Source: JAVBRU01 sp031547595 | GTDB taxonomy: Bacteria; Bacillota; Clostridia; Christensenellales; Aristaeellaceae | DNA: 44,138 nt | Assembly (NCBI GenBank): GCA_031547595.1 | Contig: JAVBRU010000074.1 | Span: 1 to 44,138 of the forward strand | Direction: 5' to 3' | Shown: positions 7,091 through 16,229 of the stretch, piece after piece | Layout: each line of letters begins with the position of its first letter | Numbering within the stretch: position 1 is the first letter of the stretch | Notes under the pieces: generated by a model | The model's input: the letters and a program-made list of their open reading frames with translations, nothing else | The model's database searches: none | What the model was told of the DNA's origin: nothing | Made by a program: the position numbers and the translations under genes

Positions 7091-9216
7091 CGGCCACTCC
7101 CCCCTTCCACAATCGCCGCGCTTTGGGCGGGGATTTCGGTGCCCAGCACAACTGCTGCCTGCTTGGTATAGTTGACGGCGATGCGCACCCCGTTATCGTA
7201 GATGACAAGCGCCACATCCTTTTGCACATATTGATGGCCCGTTATCCGCGCGCCCGCCGTGGCCGTGCGGAAGGGCACAAGATACGCCTGCACCGCCGTC
7301 ACCATATCCAGCATGATGTCATACTCGGCCAGGTACACATTGGATGCATTGGTATCCTGCAGGCGCGATACATCTTCGTAGGTGATCAGGAAGGACGGGT
7401 TCGCGCCGTATTCCACCATCTTCAGCCATGCTTCCTGCTGGTTGGGCTGGAAGTTGATGTAGCTGCTGTAGTAGGGAAGGCTGCCGCCCAGCACCATGGG
7501 CAGGAAGGGCACCTCCGCTTCGACAAAGCTGTAGCCCGTGCCGGTGAGGGGGAAATCCAGATACATCGCCGTGAGGTCGAAATATTCTGCCAGCGGCTGA
7601 CACAGCGCCGTTTTCAGGCCGTCAAGGTTGGAAAGGATATCGCGGTATTCCCGCAGCGTATCACCCCTTGTGGCATAGCCGCTGCCGGTGTACCGGGAGT
7701 ACAGCAGGCTGCCCAGCGTGGGCAGCGCCACCAAGGTGCCGTCTGCGCCCCACTGCTTGATAAACTTCGTAAGTAATTCCTGCGTGCGCTGCGGCGTTTG
7801 ATAATATTCATACCCGTTGCCGCCCACCACCGTCTGGCCGATGGAGCGCACGATGTCCGTCTGCACGTTGTACGTGCGGCTGGAATTGGCTTTCACCGCG
7901 TCCAGCACCAGCGCGAAGCTGCCGCCCGCTTCCTCCAGCTGCTTTTTCAGCTTTTGTAGCGCAGCTTTGCTGCCAAGTGCACCCTCCAGCCCCATGTTGG
8001 TGCTGCCAAGGGCACTGCTCTCGCCGCCCGGCTGCCAGCCGCGGTACAGCACCATCGGCGATACGATGCCCGCATCGGCATACAGACTCAGGATTTTCTC
8101 CATCTGCGAGACGGTGGTCATCGGCACCAGCTGATCCCAAAGCAGCCACGTCTTGCTGTCTGCACCCAGGAAATCCAGGCGCACCTGATACGCATCCGCC
8201 GTATTATCTGGCGTCAGCAGGCCCTCGTCCGTCAGCTTTTGACGGTAGCGCTGCGCCATTCCTACATACCCGGCATCCTCGCCCGTCAACAGATAGAAGC
8301 AAATGCCCATATCCCGGATGTAGGCGTTCTTCTCCCAGGCGCGCAGCCCCTGGGTGCGCGTGGTTTGCATGATGTATTCTTCGCGCAGGATGAAATGCGC
8401 CGTCACCCAGTTATACTCCGTGATCACGCCGGCGGGATAGCAAAGCAGGTCCGCCGCCTCCGCGCCTTTGTCCACCACACCCAGAAAGCCGATCCCCTCG
8501 TCCGTATACGCCATGCCGAACACCGGCAGGGTGATCATCTGCGCCGCGCGGATCATGTAGTTGTATTCCGAGGCGCTGGCGATCTTTTCCACGCCGATAT
8601 TGCTGCCATAGATGCGCTTGTTGTAGGGGGAGTTGGTGCGGTTGTTGCCATCCGAGAACGCCACCAGCGCGCCGGGGCCTTCAGGGATCAGCATGTACCC
8701 CGCCTTTTCGTTCAGGCGCGTAGCGCCAAAGAAGGGCGCGATGTACAGCCCGCACAGGTTGGTATCGCCATATTCCTCAATGCTGTCACCCGGCACGAAC
8801 ACGCGCAGGGCATCGTCCGTCAGGCGCACACACAGCGTGAGGCGCTGCCCCTGCTTGATGAAATCCAATGCGATATCAAAGCCGTTTTCCACTGCCGTGA
8901 TGGCTGTCTTTGGCTGTGCGGTGATGATATCCACGCGCTCGGCCATCAGTGATGTGCCGCTACTTACCTCAATGGCCAGCGTGGAGGATAAAAAGCCCTT
9001 CCAGGACGCATTGGCCGTTGCCTGCGCAGCGTCGTTCACGCTGGACAGGCTGTGCAAGGTGGCAAGCTCCGTCACCGTCAGCTCCAGTGTTTTTTCGTCC
9101 AGCGTCAGCGAAAACCGATCGTTTGATACGGTATAGCCCTCTGCCAGGCCGCTTTTTGTGCCCAGGCAAATCAGGCAGATGAGGGCGCATAAGGCAAGCA
9201 AAACATTACGCTTCAT
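7087..9216 (-). CDS. DUF5696-family exported protein, possible TIM-barrel glycosidase-like
   Basis: The 709-residue product has a signal peptide (hydrophobic to about residue 25, ending in SGLAEG). It resembles the DUF5696 family, uncharacterised proteins that I recall next to sugar importers in Paenibacillus and Clostridia. The N-terminal third is beta-rich, with the IPEGPGALVAFSDGNNRTNS motif near residues 180-200. The C-terminal half reads like alternating strands and helices of a barrel, with acidic residues at predicted strand ends: VLYRGWQPGG, FALVLDAVKANS, AMYLDFPLTGTGY and VEAEVPFLPMVLGG. A glycosidase-like fold is my inference. The ATG at 9216 is preceded by GGAGGCGA; the gene overlaps the upstream NHL/YIP1 gene by 11 bases and the downstream permease by 4, so it is tightly coupled to transport. 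Confidence 0.75.
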   Translation of the reverse strand: MKRNVLLALCALICLICLGTKSGLAEGYTVSNDRFSLTLDEKTLELTVTELATLHSLSSVNDAAQATANASWKGFLSSTLAIEVSSGTSLMAERVDIITAQPKTAITAVENGFDIALDFIKQGQRLTLCVRLTDDALRVFVPGDSIEEYGDTNLCGLYIAPFFGATRLNEKAGYMLIPEGPGALVAFSDGNNRTNSPYNKRIYGSNIGVEKIASASEYNYMIRAAQMITLPVFGMAYTDEGIGFLGVVDKGAEAADLLCYPAGVITEYNWVTAHFILREEYIMQTTRTQGLRAWEKNAYIRDMGICFYLLTGEDAGYVGMAQRYRQKLTDEGLLTPDNTADAYQVRLDFLGADSKTWLLWDQLVPMTTVSQMEKILSLYADAGIVSPMVLYRGWQPGGESSALGSTNMGLEGALGSKAALQKLKKQLEEAGGSFALVLDAVKANSSRTYNVQTDIVRSIGQTVVGGNGYEYYQTPQRTQELLTKFIKQWGADGTLVALPTLGSLLYSRYTGSGYATRGDTLREYRDILSNLDGLKTALCQPLAEYFDLTAMYLDFPLTGTGYSFVEAEVPFLPMVLGGSLPYYSSYINFQPNQQEAWLKMVEYGANPSFLITYEDVSRLQDTNASNVYLAEYDIMLDMVTAVQAYLVPFRTATAGARITGHQYVQKDVALVIYDNGVRIAVNYTKQAAVVLGTEIPAQSAAIVEGGSGR

Positions 9217-11233
9217 AGAAGAAAATCGCCTCCCTCCACAGCCCATACAGGAACTCCCATAGCTGCATCAGCAGCGACAGCGCAATCGCGCCCGCCACCA
9301 CCACCAGCAGCATGGTCACTGCCGTCAGCAGCAGCACGCCAAAGCTTTTTTTATAGGTATAGCTTTGGATTTCGCGCACCATCAGCACGATCATCACCAA
9401 GCAGCCGCCCACAATCAGCCCGTTCATCAGCGTCAGGATAAAAGCCTCGTTATATGTCAGCACAAAGCTGAGCACGATCACCAGCGGCTTAAACAAAAGG
9501 TAGGGCGCCAGCGCATAGGCCAGGCTGCAATACAGCTGCTTGAAGGTGCCCTCGCCCTCCTGGATGGAGCAAATCAGGTTGCAGCTGACCAGGAACAGCG
9601 CGATCACGCCCAGCACCAGCGCAATGTCCCCGGCAAAGTCAAACCGGCCGTCCACCGCCGTCTTAAACAGAAAACCGCTGTAATACTTGTTGATTTCATA
9701 GAGCGCAAAGAACAGCCCATACAGCACCGTGGCGGACAGCACCGACACCTTGCCCTCGTGCTTAATGCCGTAATACCCGTCGGCAGGGTTTTTGAGCATG
9801 CCCCGCACATAAGCCAGCTGTTGGCAAAGCTTGCGATCCCGCAGCCAGCAAATGCCCTGATGGATGCGCGCACCCATGCGCGTTTTATCGCGCAGAAGCT
9901 TCCACAGCCGTTTGAGCAGTGCCAGCAGCACCAGCGCACCGCCGATATACAGGATGTTGTCTTGCAGGAAGGTGTTGCGCACCTCCCAGAATGCATCGCT
10001 GTAGCCGTCCTTATCGCCGCCCAGGCGAAACGCGCTCAGCGCTTCGTCATACATTTCCAGCTTGTAATACGCCTTGCCAAGGCCCATGCGCGCATAATCG
10101 AACAGGCTGTTCATGCGCAGCACCTGCTCCCAGGGCGCGCGGCTCTTGGCATAGTGGCCATCCTGATACAGCGCCAGCGCCTCGTGCACCAGCACCGCGT
10201 ACTCTGTCATCACAAAGCGCTGCACGATGTTCTTGTCTTTATCCAGCACGTACAGGTTGCCCATGCTGTCCACATCCAGCGCGGAGGTGACCACAAACAG
10301 CCCGTCGCGGTTGCGGTCCGAATCCTGGCCGCCAAAGAAGAACAGCACGCTGCCCTCGCGGGTGTACTCGATGATATAGCCGTTCTCGCTGAGCACGAAA
10401 ATATTCTCCAGCGCGCCCACTGCCACGTCTACCGCCACATCCAGATAGATGTCCGTTGCGGGCAGGATGTTAAGCCCCGCCATGTTGAACTTCTTCAGTG
10501 CATTTGCACCCGCGCCGGAGGTGACGGTATAAATCAGCCCGCGCGCGTCCATATCCAGGCTCGTAGCGGTGACAGGCACATTGCGGCGCAGCTGATCCAG
10601 CTGCTCCTGGGTATACAAAATGCGCTTGAACATTTCGCCAAACGACAGCGCCGTGTCATTCGCACCAAAGTAAGACAAAAACTCGCCCGATTTGGCAAAC
10701 TGCGCGATGCCGTTGGTGTTGCCCGCGCTGATCACATACATGCTGCCCGCCGCATCCACCACAATCCTGCGGGGACGGAACTTGGCATTGCTGCCATACA
10801 GCGGGGTGGTGGGCGTTTCCAGCACGCTCACCTGCGCGCCCGTTTTCACATCAAAGATCCGCACTTCGTTCAGCTTGCTGTCTGCCACATAGAGAAGGCC
10901 GCCGCGCACGCATACGCCCTCCGGCTCTTTCAGCACATCCTCGCCATAGGTCTTGATCCACTCGCCTTCCAGCGTGCAGCTCACCACCCGCTTGTTGCCG
11001 GTATCGGCGATGTAGATCACGTCGTTCTCGTCAATAAACAAATCCAGCGCGCGCTTGAGCGTTTTGCCGTCCAGCTGCGAGAAAATGCCTTCCGGCAAAT
11101 ACCCGTCCTGGGTGCTGGTCAGGCTGCCGCGATAATCCTGCGTAAAAGTATAATAGGGGGCATCCGCCGCCAAAGCGGCAGGCGCAAACAAAATCAGCGC
11201 CAGCACAAGCGATAAAGCCCTGACCCCTTTCAT
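9206..11233 (-). CDS. NHL-repeat beta-propeller / TPR / YIP1-like membrane protein
   Basis: A 675-residue fusion. A signal peptide (to about residue 22, ALAA) is followed by NHL-like repeats to about residue 345; blades are visible as LFIDENDVIYIADTGNKRVV, GLLYVADSKLNEVRIFD and NLYVLDKDKNIVQRF. Residues 346-410 look like a TPR pair (AKSRAPWEQVLRMN, ARMGLGKAYYKLEMYDEALS). A membrane segment (ILYIGGALVLLALLKRLW) follows, then a YIP1-like domain with about five hydrophobic helices to the C-terminus. The propeller would face outside, anchored by the C-terminal helices. It sits between importer genes and may be a sensor, assembly factor or accessory subunit; no enzymatic motif is seen. The ATG has AGGGAGGGGGG upstream. 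I recall the same NHL-YIP1/DUF5696 order in Paenibacillus. Confidence 0.8.
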   Translation of the reverse strand: MKGVRALSLVLALILFAPAALAADAPYYTFTQDYRGSLTSTQDGYLPEGIFSQLDGKTLKRALDLFIDENDVIYIADTGNKRVVSCTLEGEWIKTYGEDVLKEPEGVCVRGGLLYVADSKLNEVRIFDVKTGAQVSVLETPTTPLYGSNAKFRPRRIVVDAAGSMYVISAGNTNGIAQFAKSGEFLSYFGANDTALSFGEMFKRILYTQEQLDQLRRNVPVTATSLDMDARGLIYTVTSGAGANALKKFNMAGLNILPATDIYLDVAVDVAVGALENIFVLSENGYIIEYTREGSVLFFFGGQDSDRNRDGLFVVTSALDVDSMGNLYVLDKDKNIVQRFVMTEYAVLVHEALALYQDGHYAKSRAPWEQVLRMNSLFDYARMGLGKAYYKLEMYDEALSAFRLGGDKDGYSDAFWEVRNTFLQDNILYIGGALVLLALLKRLWKLLRDKTRMGARIHQGICWLRDRKLCQQLAYVRGMLKNPADGYYGIKHEGKVSVLSATVLYGLFFALYEINKYYSGFLFKTAVDGRFDFAGDIALVLGVIALFLVSCNLICSIQEGEGTFKQLYCSLAYALAPYLLFKPLVIVLSFVLTYNEAFILTLMNGLIVGGCLVMIVLMVREIQSYTYKKSFGVLLLTAVTMLLVVVAGAIALSLLMQLWEFLYGLWREAIFFYEA

Positions 11234-11249
11234 CGGCTTCCCCCCTCCC

Positions 11250-12167
11250 TCAATCTTCCTTAAACATCCGTCCGGAGCGCTTGGTGACCACGTAAATCAG
11301 CACCAGCAGCGCCACCGACGCCGCGGAGGCATAGCCCATCTCATAACGGATGAAGCCATAGTCCTCAATCAGGTTCACAATCAATTGTCCGGCGTATTGC
11401 GGTGTTGGGTTCGAGCCCGACAGCGCCACGCCGATGTACCCCACCTGGAAGGTGTTCACCACCGCCATCACCGCGCCAAACAGCATCTGCGGCTTCATCA
11501 GCGGGATGGTGATGTAGAACACCTCCTGCATGCGGTTTCGCACGCCGTCGATCTCGCCGGCCTCGTACATTTCTTCGTTGATGTTCATCAGCCCCGCCAG
11601 CATGGCCAGGAAGCCTACGCCCATGCTGCTCCACAGCGCCACGATGATCATGATGGGCATCAAGTATTCCACCCGCTGCAGATAGATGATCGGCTCGCTG
11701 ATCCAGCCCCAATTGAGCAATAGCGCGTTCAGGTAGCCGCGCTGGTCGCCGCTGAAAATAATGCGCCACACCACGCTCATGGCCACGCCGCCGGTCATCG
11801 ACGGGCTGTAGAGCAATAGTGCCAGGATGGTACGCGGGGTTTTGGAGATTTGGCTTAAGCACCACGCCAGGAAGAAGCTGAGCAGGTACCCGCCAGGCCC
11901 CACAATCACGGCAAAGAGCAATGTGTTCGGCAGCACATACTGCATAAAGATGGTGTCCTTGGTCAGCAGGTTCACATAGTTCATGAACCCCACAAAGGAC
12001 GGCGCGGACACGGCATTGAAGTTGGTAAAGCTGAGGCCGATCGCCACCGCCACCGGCACCACAATGAACAGCAAAAACAGCAGCACATACGGCGCAATGA
12101 AATAATACGCAGGGTTGAGACGCACCAGGCGAGATTCATGGGGCTTTGCCAGACGCTCTTTTTTCAT
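11250..12167 (-). CDS. sugar ABC transporter permease, MalF type
   Basis: A 305-residue CUT1 permease with hydrophobic segments starting at YYFIAPYVLLFLLFIVVPVA. The coupling loop is a weakened EAA motif (YEAGEIDGVRNRMQEVFYIT) near residue 210. I take the ATG at 12167, which overlaps the stop of the long binding-protein gene as ATGA and has GGGG/GGTGG upstream; a GTG three codons earlier is possible. It pairs by position with the 936-residue binding protein; no MalG-type gene follows directly, so its partner is probably one of the two MalG-type permeases further down the operon. Confidence 0.9.
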   Translation of the reverse strand: MKKERLAKPHESRLVRLNPAYYFIAPYVLLFLLFIVVPVAVAIGLSFTNFNAVSAPSFVGFMNYVNLLTKDTIFMQYVLPNTLLFAVIVGPGGYLLSFFLAWCLSQISKTPRTILALLLYSPSMTGGVAMSVVWRIIFSGDQRGYLNALLLNWGWISEPIIYLQRVEYLMPIMIIVALWSSMGVGFLAMLAGLMNINEEMYEAGEIDGVRNRMQEVFYITIPLMKPQMLFGAVMAVVNTFQVGYIGVALSGSNPTPQYAGQLIVNLIEDYGFIRYEMGYASAASVALLVLIYVVTKRSGRMFKED

Positions 12168-14974
12168 TCCAGCCACCCCTTTACCGTATCAATCGTGGGC
12201 ACGATCAGCGGTTCCTTCAGCTGCCCGTCCTCCAACCGCCCGAATTCCTCCAGCTTTCGCGCCACCTCGCGGTCGATGCGCTTGATGGCCTCGTCCATGA
12301 TGCTGCGCAGGTTTTTGCCGTCCAGCGCAATGGCGTTGATGGCGTTGGAAAGCTCACGCTCCACCATATAGCTGCCCAGCGTGCGCGGCGCTTCGTACGT
12401 CCACATCAGCTGCTGCGCAATCACCTGCTTATCCGCCGCAGGCCAGGGCGACGCTGCAAAGGCGTTCAGGTTGGCACTGTTCCACAGGTACTCGTTGCCG
12501 AGGGTGGATTGCAGGATGTAGGCAAACTCTGTTTGCACTTCGTCGCTCATCCACCAGTCCAGGAAGTCCCAGGATTCTTGCAGCATATCGCTGGAAGAGA
12601 AGATCACGCTGCTCTCCGCCGCGCCGCTCGTCCAGCGCTGCACCACACCGTCAGCGTCCGTCACGCCGGGGTACAGGGCAATGCCCCATTGGTCGGCAAT
12701 CTCTGGCGCGGCGTTCATCAGCAGGTTGTACATCGCATAGTTGCCCGTGCCCAGCGGCAGCGTGCCATCGCGGAATGCCTGATAAAAGCTTGCGATTTCA
12801 TAGTCCATATCGTACACCACAAAGCTGTCTGCCAACAGCCGGATGCCGGCCAGCGCCTCCTCCTCGCCCAGCGCGGAGAGGTATGTACCCTCCTGATACA
12901 GCGTGCCGCCGCTTTGGAAGATGTAGGGCGTGGTGATGGAAAAGCCCTTATAACCGATGGCGTTGGCCACAAAGTTGTTGAAGTTCAGCCCGTAGCGGCG
13001 GAGGATCGGCAGCATTTCCAGCACCTCTTCCATGCTGTCCGGCACGGTGAGGTTCAGCGAATCCAGAATATCCTTGCGGTAGAATAGCACGGTGAAGTTG
13101 AAGGTCTCGGGCAGTGCGTACATGCCGTTATCGCACACACCGGGGATCATCAGACCCGCCGGGAAGCGCTGCCCGACCTCCTTGAAGGTGTCAAACTGGC
13201 GCATATCCGCCAGTGCACCGCGCACCGCCAAGTCGTAGGTCAGTCCCGAAGCAATGGCCACCGCCACATCCGGCGCGCTGCCCGATGCGTTGGATAAAAT
13301 CAGCTTGTTCGCGTCCGGCATCAGCGAAAAGTCTACCACAATGCCGCTTTGCGGGGTGAACATCGTATCCGCCATGCGCTGCATAATCTCTAAATACTGG
13401 CGCGGACGTGCCACCCACACCTGCAGGTGCGTTTCGTCCACCACATCGGCTGCGGCGTACTCCTGTGCGCCAAAGGATGCGCCAAAGCGCTGCACCGTGG
13501 CGGCAATATTGCTAAAGAAGCCCAGGCCCTTGGGCAGGCTGCCCTCGCTTTGGAAAAAATGAATGCTATCCAGGCCCAGCGGGCTTTGGTTGAGCTGCTC
13601 CACCATCATCACCACATACGCGCGGGCAGAGGAGGGGCTGCTGGCAAACTCGTTCAAATACTTGGGCAGGTCGTTCGGCTTTTGCGAGAGCTTGGTCAGC
13701 GCTTCCACCGCCACGCGGATGTTGGACAGCTCGCCCACGTTTTTGGGTGTCGGGCTCAGCGCAGCCAGATCGGCATACACGGCGTTCAGTTCATCGATCC
13801 ACCGCAGCAAGTCGTCCTCAATGTGGAAGTCAAAATCCTCCGGCTTGAAATCGCGAAATCTATCCGTATTGCCGCCGGTGATCTTGCTCAGCTCCAGCGC
13901 CAGCGCGGACATCTCGCCGGAAATGCGGTTCAATTCCTCAATTGCGCCGCGCACGGGGTTGAGGGACGTCTGGATGCACAGGGTGTGCGTGCCCGCCGTC
14001 AGGTACATCAGCGCGGTGTCCCCCGCTTCGGTTTTCACGATTTGGTTGTTAAAATTGAGGTCGTACAAAAAGGCCGCATTCCAAAACGATTGAGACGGGA
14101 TTTCTCCATCAATATAGAAATTCCGGAACACGGGGAAGTTTGCCTTCTCCGCCTGCCGCGCACGCAGTGCCAGGCCATACCAGCCCTCCTGCGCTATCGT
14201 GAAATCATAATACAGGCAATCCCCGCCGTAGCGGTAGCTCATATCTTCTATATAATTGATCACCTTGGTGGTACCGCTGTAGGGCGTCAGTGCTGTGTCG
14301 TACTGGGACGCGGAGCGGATGTTGGGGTTGTTGCGCCGCGGCATGCTTTCGGCCTGGATGCTGATCAGCGCGCTGCCCGTCAATTTCTGCACGGTGTCTT
14401 CGGCAAAGTCCATAAGCGCCGCAGCAGGCACGGTCAGGCTGATGTCATACAGCACAAACGCGCCCTCTTTGCAGGTGAAGGTCAGCTCGTGCTCGCCAGC
14501 GGTCAGGTACAGCCCCATCCCTTCGGCATACAGCGCCGCGCGCCCCATCAGCCCCTGGGTTTGCATCTCATAGGCTTTTACGGGCATGCCAATCACTTCG
14601 TTGCCATAGCGGTCGTGCTCGTATACTCCATTAAACAGCCACAGGCCGTCCAGCGACAGCGTGGCGCACTCGGTGTAGGGTGTCTCCCCGTCCAGCTGCA
14701 ACGAATAAATATTATCCAGAATGTTGTTCTCCGTCATCCGGTACGTCATTACGGGATACCAAAGCGCGTCCTCCTGCACCGTGATGATCACCGTCACGCT
14801 TTCGCCCTGCGGCACCGGCACGCCGTCCTCGCTGTGCCAGGCGCTATGCGATGCGCGCGGCGTCAACTCGTGCCCCGCGCTGTACTGGCTGTACGGCACC
14901 GTCTGCGCACACGCCGATGCCACGGCCATCATGGCCAGAACCGCCAACAGGAACCAAAAACGATATGGACGCAT
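12164..14974 (-). CDS. solute-binding protein with long N-terminal beta-sandwich extension
   Basis: At 936 residues this is about twice the length of a normal sugar-binding protein. A signal peptide ends near MAVASACAQT; the Cys there is a possible but atypical lipobox. Residues 30-190 and 205-345 look like two beta-sandwich, carbohydrate-binding-like modules (GESVTVIITV, YLTAGEHELTF; YYDFTIAQEGWYGLALRAR, YLTAGTHTLCIQT, the last two phrases parallel between modules). A helical linker spans 350-500, then a family-1 binding fold (GIVVDFSLMPDANKLIL, GSAPDVAVAIA, MYALPETFNFTVLFYRKDIL, WDFLDWWMSDEVQ). The ATG at 14974 has AAGGGG 8 bases upstream; a GTG two codons earlier would be too close to that site. 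It is first in the operon behind the promoter at 15025-15053 and is probably the specificity component of the first importer. Confidence 0.85.
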   Translation of the reverse strand: MRPYRFWFLLAVLAMMAVASACAQTVPYSQYSAGHELTPRASHSAWHSEDGVPVPQGESVTVIITVQEDALWYPVMTYRMTENNILDNIYSLQLDGETPYTECATLSLDGLWLFNGVYEHDRYGNEVIGMPVKAYEMQTQGLMGRAALYAEGMGLYLTAGEHELTFTCKEGAFVLYDISLTVPAAALMDFAEDTVQKLTGSALISIQAESMPRRNNPNIRSASQYDTALTPYSGTTKVINYIEDMSYRYGGDCLYYDFTIAQEGWYGLALRARQAEKANFPVFRNFYIDGEIPSQSFWNAAFLYDLNFNNQIVKTEAGDTALMYLTAGTHTLCIQTSLNPVRGAIEELNRISGEMSALALELSKITGGNTDRFRDFKPEDFDFHIEDDLLRWIDELNAVYADLAALSPTPKNVGELSNIRVAVEALTKLSQKPNDLPKYLNEFASSPSSARAYVVMMVEQLNQSPLGLDSIHFFQSEGSLPKGLGFFSNIAATVQRFGASFGAQEYAAADVVDETHLQVWVARPRQYLEIMQRMADTMFTPQSGIVVDFSLMPDANKLILSNASGSAPDVAVAIASGLTYDLAVRGALADMRQFDTFKEVGQRFPAGLMIPGVCDNGMYALPETFNFTVLFYRKDILDSLNLTVPDSMEEVLEMLPILRRYGLNFNNFVANAIGYKGFSITTPYIFQSGGTLYQEGTYLSALGEEEALAGIRLLADSFVVYDMDYEIASFYQAFRDGTLPLGTGNYAMYNLLMNAAPEIADQWGIALYPGVTDADGVVQRWTSGAAESSVIFSSSDMLQESWDFLDWWMSDEVQTEFAYILQSTLGNEYLWNSANLNAFAASPWPAADKQVIAQQLMWTYEAPRTLGSYMVERELSNAINAIALDGKNLRSIMDEAIKRIDREVARKLEEFGRLEDGQLKEPLIVPTIDTVKGWLE

Positions 14975-15024
14975 GCGCACACCCCTTAAGTTTTTTACCA
15001 GTTATCTGCCTTTGTTTCGATATT

Positions 15025-15053
15025 ACTATAACATTAACATCCACATATGTCAA
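15025..15053 (-). promoter_or_regulatory. sigma-A promoter for the 15-kb importer operon
   Basis: On the minus strand TTGACA (15053-15048) and TATAGT (15030-15025) are separated by exactly 17 bases, close to consensus. It lies about 50 bases upstream of the first gene of the operon and reads toward it. Confidence 0.8.
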
Positions 15054-15069
15054 CGGGTTTTGCTGGTAA

Positions 15070-15098
15070 TATAGAATATTTGGTCATTTTTTTGTCAA
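15070..15098 (-). promoter_or_regulatory. possible second minus-strand promoter
   Basis: A perfect TTGACA (15098-15093) is followed after 17 bases by TCTATA (15075-15070). It may be an alternative start for the importer operon, or a chance match in this AT-rich stretch. The rest of the 312-base divergent region (15099-15253) holds no gene that I can see. Confidence 0.4.
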
Positions 15099-15253
15099 TT
15101 CGTACAAACATTTAGCATTTGAAACCAAAAAATCGGGATAATTAATCTAAATATTTTGGAACATAAACATTTCGATGTCTCCGATTCTATTTTATTGCGA
15201 AATATCTGTAATATAACCGTGATTGAAATATGACACCGAACTTCATATTTTCG

Positions 15254-15262
15254 TGGTATACT
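15254..15262 (+). promoter_or_regulatory. extended -10 promoter of the WYL regulator gene
   Basis: TGG followed by TATACT is an extended -10 element; no good -35 hexamer is seen. The expected transcription start is only about 18 bases before the ATG at 15287, leaving just room for the AAGGGGAGG ribosome binding site. Confidence 0.6.
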
Positions 15263-15286
15263 ATCCGTGGAAGGGGAGGTGTGCGT

Positions 15287-16201
15287 ATGCAGATTGACCG
15301 GTTGCTGGAGATTACGCTGCTGCTGCTTCAGCGCGGTCAAGTGACCGCGCGGGAATTGGCGGAGCGCTTTCAGGTGTCCACCCGCACCATCTACCGGGAC
15401 ATGGATGCCCTCAGCCTTGCGGGCGTGCCCGTGTATACCACCAAGGGCAAGGGCGGCGGCATCGGCCTTTTGCCCGAATACACACTGGACAGGAGCTTCC
15501 TCTCCGATCAGGAGCAAAAGGACATCGTGTTTGCCCTGCAAACGCTGCGTGCCGCGCAATACCCCGGCGCGGACAACACCCTCACCAAGCTGCACCAGGT
15601 GTTTAAAAACGTGCCCAGCACAGACTGGATCGAGGTGGACTTTTCCTATTGGGGCAGCGCACCGGACGAAAAAGAGAAGTTCCACCTGCTCAAAGAAGCA
15701 CTGCTCACCCATCGGGTGCTCGCCTTTGACTATTATAACTCCGCCGGCGGCCAGTCCGCCCGCGTGGCAGAGCCGCTGAGGCTCCTCTTCAAAGGCCATT
15801 CCTGGTACCTTTCGGCCTTTTGCCGCACCAAGCAAGATTACCGTTTCTTCCGCGTATCCCGCATGCGCGGCCTTCGCCTCACCGACCAGGCTTTTGACCG
15901 GCCCCTGCCGCCCCCCGCGCCCGAAACCCAGCCGGGCCCGCATGTCCCGCTCGTCACGCTTCGCCTTCAGTTCCACCCCAGCGTCGCCTACCGCGTGTTT
16001 GACGATTTCAGCACCGGCACCCTGCAGCCCTTGGACGGCGGCGCTTTCATTGTCACCATCCAGTACCCCCTGGAGGATTGGGTGATTGGCTATATCCTCT
16101 CCTTCGGTGATGCCGTGGAGGTGCTTGATCCGCCCTTTATGCGCGATATGGTCGCCCACTACGCCCAGAAAGTTGTACAAAAATATATTCCCGTCCCGTA
16201 A
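15287..16201 (+). CDS. HTH/WYL-domain transcriptional regulator (YafY-like)
   Basis: A 304-residue regulator. Residues 1-60 form an HTH_11 winged helix (LLEITLLLLQRGQVTARELA, RFQVSTRTIYRDMDALSLAG). Residues 135-200 form the WYL domain (AFDYYNSAG, HSWYLSAFCRTKQDYRFFRV), followed by a C-terminal WCX-like part (LRLQFHPSVAYRVFDDF, WVIGYILSFGDAVEVLDP). WYL proteins commonly sense nucleic-acid or nucleotide ligands and some control sugar or stress genes. It is divergent from the 15-kb importer operon across 312 bases, so it may control that operon; this is positional inference. The start is fixed by AAGGGGAGG 7 bases before the ATG. Confidence 0.88.
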   Translation: MQIDRLLEITLLLLQRGQVTARELAERFQVSTRTIYRDMDALSLAGVPVYTTKGKGGGIGLLPEYTLDRSFLSDQEQKDIVFALQTLRAAQYPGADNTLTKLHQVFKNVPSTDWIEVDFSYWGSAPDEKEKFHLLKEALLTHRVLAFDYYNSAGGQSARVAEPLRLLFKGHSWYLSAFCRTKQDYRFFRVSRMRGLRLTDQAFDRPLPPPAPETQPGPHVPLVTLRLQFHPSVAYRVFDDFSTGTLQPLDGGAFIVTIQYPLEDWVIGYILSFGDAVEVLDPPFMRDMVAHYAQKVVQKYIPVP

Positions 16202-16229
16202 ATATGACGCGCTGTTGTCCTATTTGCCG

